NCBI GenBank assembly: GCA_019112825.1
Contig: DXIP01000015.1
Span: forward strand, 1-30,287
DNA length: 30,287 nucleotides
Reading direction: 5' to 3'
From: Alistipes excrementigallinarum
GTDB lineage: Bacteria; Bacteroidota; Bacteroidia; Bacteroidales; Rikenellaceae
Made by a program: the position numbers and the translations under genes. Below the pieces are notes generated by a model. It was not told the DNA's origin. It did no database searches and saw nothing but the letters and a program-made list of their open reading frames with translations. Shown here one piece after another: positions 29,865 through 30,287 of the stretch; positions within the stretch are counted from its first letter, which is position 1, and each line of letters opens with the position of its first letter.

Positions 29865-30287
29865 TTAATCGAGTTCAATGGGGTTGTATCCGCGCACGAG
29901 GTCGCCCGGCCCGAGAGGCGTGCCGTCCTGGGACGTGACGGTTATACTTACGTTCGAGTTGTTTGTGAGGTAACCGATCGGGTCAGTCATTATCTTCTGC
30001 TTGAGCTCGCGGTACTTTTTACGGCTTGTTTTCATGTAGTTGCGATCGGTCATGCGGATGGGTTCGACGCGCTGCTCCACACCCGTTGCCTCCATGTCGA
30101 GCACCCCGGCATCGTCCTTGATGGCAAGAATCAGCCCCGGCAGCCCGCCGAACTTCCACGGCCCGGCGCTCACGGCAATCTCGGGCGCATACCACGCCTC
30201 GTAGTTGCGGCCGCGGAAGGTGCAGCGCGCCCGGCGGCACGCATAGCCGAGGATGGTCCGCTCGCCCTCCTCAAGCTCCCAGTCGAT
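29865..30287 (-). CDS. GLPGLI family protein, C-terminal part
   Basis: The 5' end is beyond the window; 140 residues are visible. The frame reads in from base 30287 as IDWELEEGERTILGYACRRA, then CTFRGRNYEAWYAPEIAVSAG, then PWKFGGLPGLILAIKDDAGV. This is the hallmark of the GLPGLI family (W-L, I-GY-C-KA, F-GR-Y-AWY, GP-K-F-GLPGLIL). Members are secreted beta-rich proteins of unknown function. The tail carries basic residues (KTSRKKYRELKQKI) and ends GYNPIELD. A GTG at 30173 could look like a start but the family core extends past it. It is the upstream partner of the TonB-dependent receptor gene, 12 bp apart. Confidence 0.93.
   Translation of the reverse strand: MDWELEEGERTILGYACRRARCTFRGRNYEAWYAPEIAVSAGPWKFGGLPGLILAIKDDAGVLDMEATGVEQRVEPIRMTDRNYMKTSRKKYRELKQKIMTDPIGYLTNNSNVSITVTSQDGTPLGPGDLVRGYNPIELD

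Noticed and set aside
1..30287. tRNA, rRNA, insertion sequences, integrases, toxin-antitoxin or defence genes
   Set aside because: I looked through gaps and frames on both strands and saw no cloverleaf, rRNA core, transposase, recombinase or defence signature. Small non-coding RNAs without strong structure could be missed by eye.

Overview
This window reads as a stretch of core chromosome from a GC-rich member of the Bacteroidota, most likely Bacteroidales and plausibly an Alistipes/Rikenellaceae relative; the genus is inferred, not proven. Three things support this. Many genes are preceded by the Bacteroidota -7 promoter element TAnnTTTG. Few genes have a strong Shine-Dalgarno. The window also carries families typical of the phylum: GLPGLI protein with a TonB-dependent receptor, DUF5689 lipoproteins and a DUF5606 protein. 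Third codon positions are strongly G/C, so very long open frames appear opposite almost every real gene; these were discarded.

Layout. 1-6.4 kb: the 3' part of a membrane pyrophosphatase, a HAD phosphatase, an AI-2E family permease, a BASS-type transporter and an NhaC antiporter. 6.5-10.8 kb: tspO and obgE on the plus strand, converging with a minus-strand unit serB - DUF5689 lipoprotein - DUF5689 lipoprotein whose genes touch or overlap. 10.9-13.7 kb: an MscS channel, a small lipoprotein, a DUF5606 protein and mgsA. 13.8-16.7 kb (minus): CNNM/CBS membrane protein - dusB - a frameshifted remnant of an S41-type peptidase. 16.8-20.7 kb (plus): argS, an OmpA-like secreted protein and a 95-residue conserved protein. 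20.9-22.4 kb (minus): yggS-proC. 22.5-27.2 kb (plus): a C69 dipeptidase, dihydrolipoyl dehydrogenase and a secreted protein with two DTG aspartic-protease motifs. 27.3-30.3 kb (minus): a GLPGLI-family gene (cut by the window edge) followed by an outer-membrane TonB-dependent receptor.

Functionally this is housekeeping: ion homeostasis (PPase, NhaC, MscS, CNNM/CBS), translation and RNA modification (ArgS, DusB, ObgE), amino-acid synthesis (SerB, ProC, with PLP-homeostasis protein YggS), and cell-envelope proteins. I found no rRNA, tRNA, CRISPR array, transposase, integrase or defence cassette. No clearly new multi-gene system is visible. The less ordinary material is the tightly coupled serB/DUF5689 unit, the secreted twin-DTG protein, the S41 remnant, and a recurring pattern of degenerate GC-rich tandem repeats in intergenic gaps (about 1.7, 4.95, 14.35, 20.1-20.3, 20.8 and 25.7-25.8 kb). 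One of these repeats a copy of the 3' end of lpdA, which suggests the gaps expand by local duplication.
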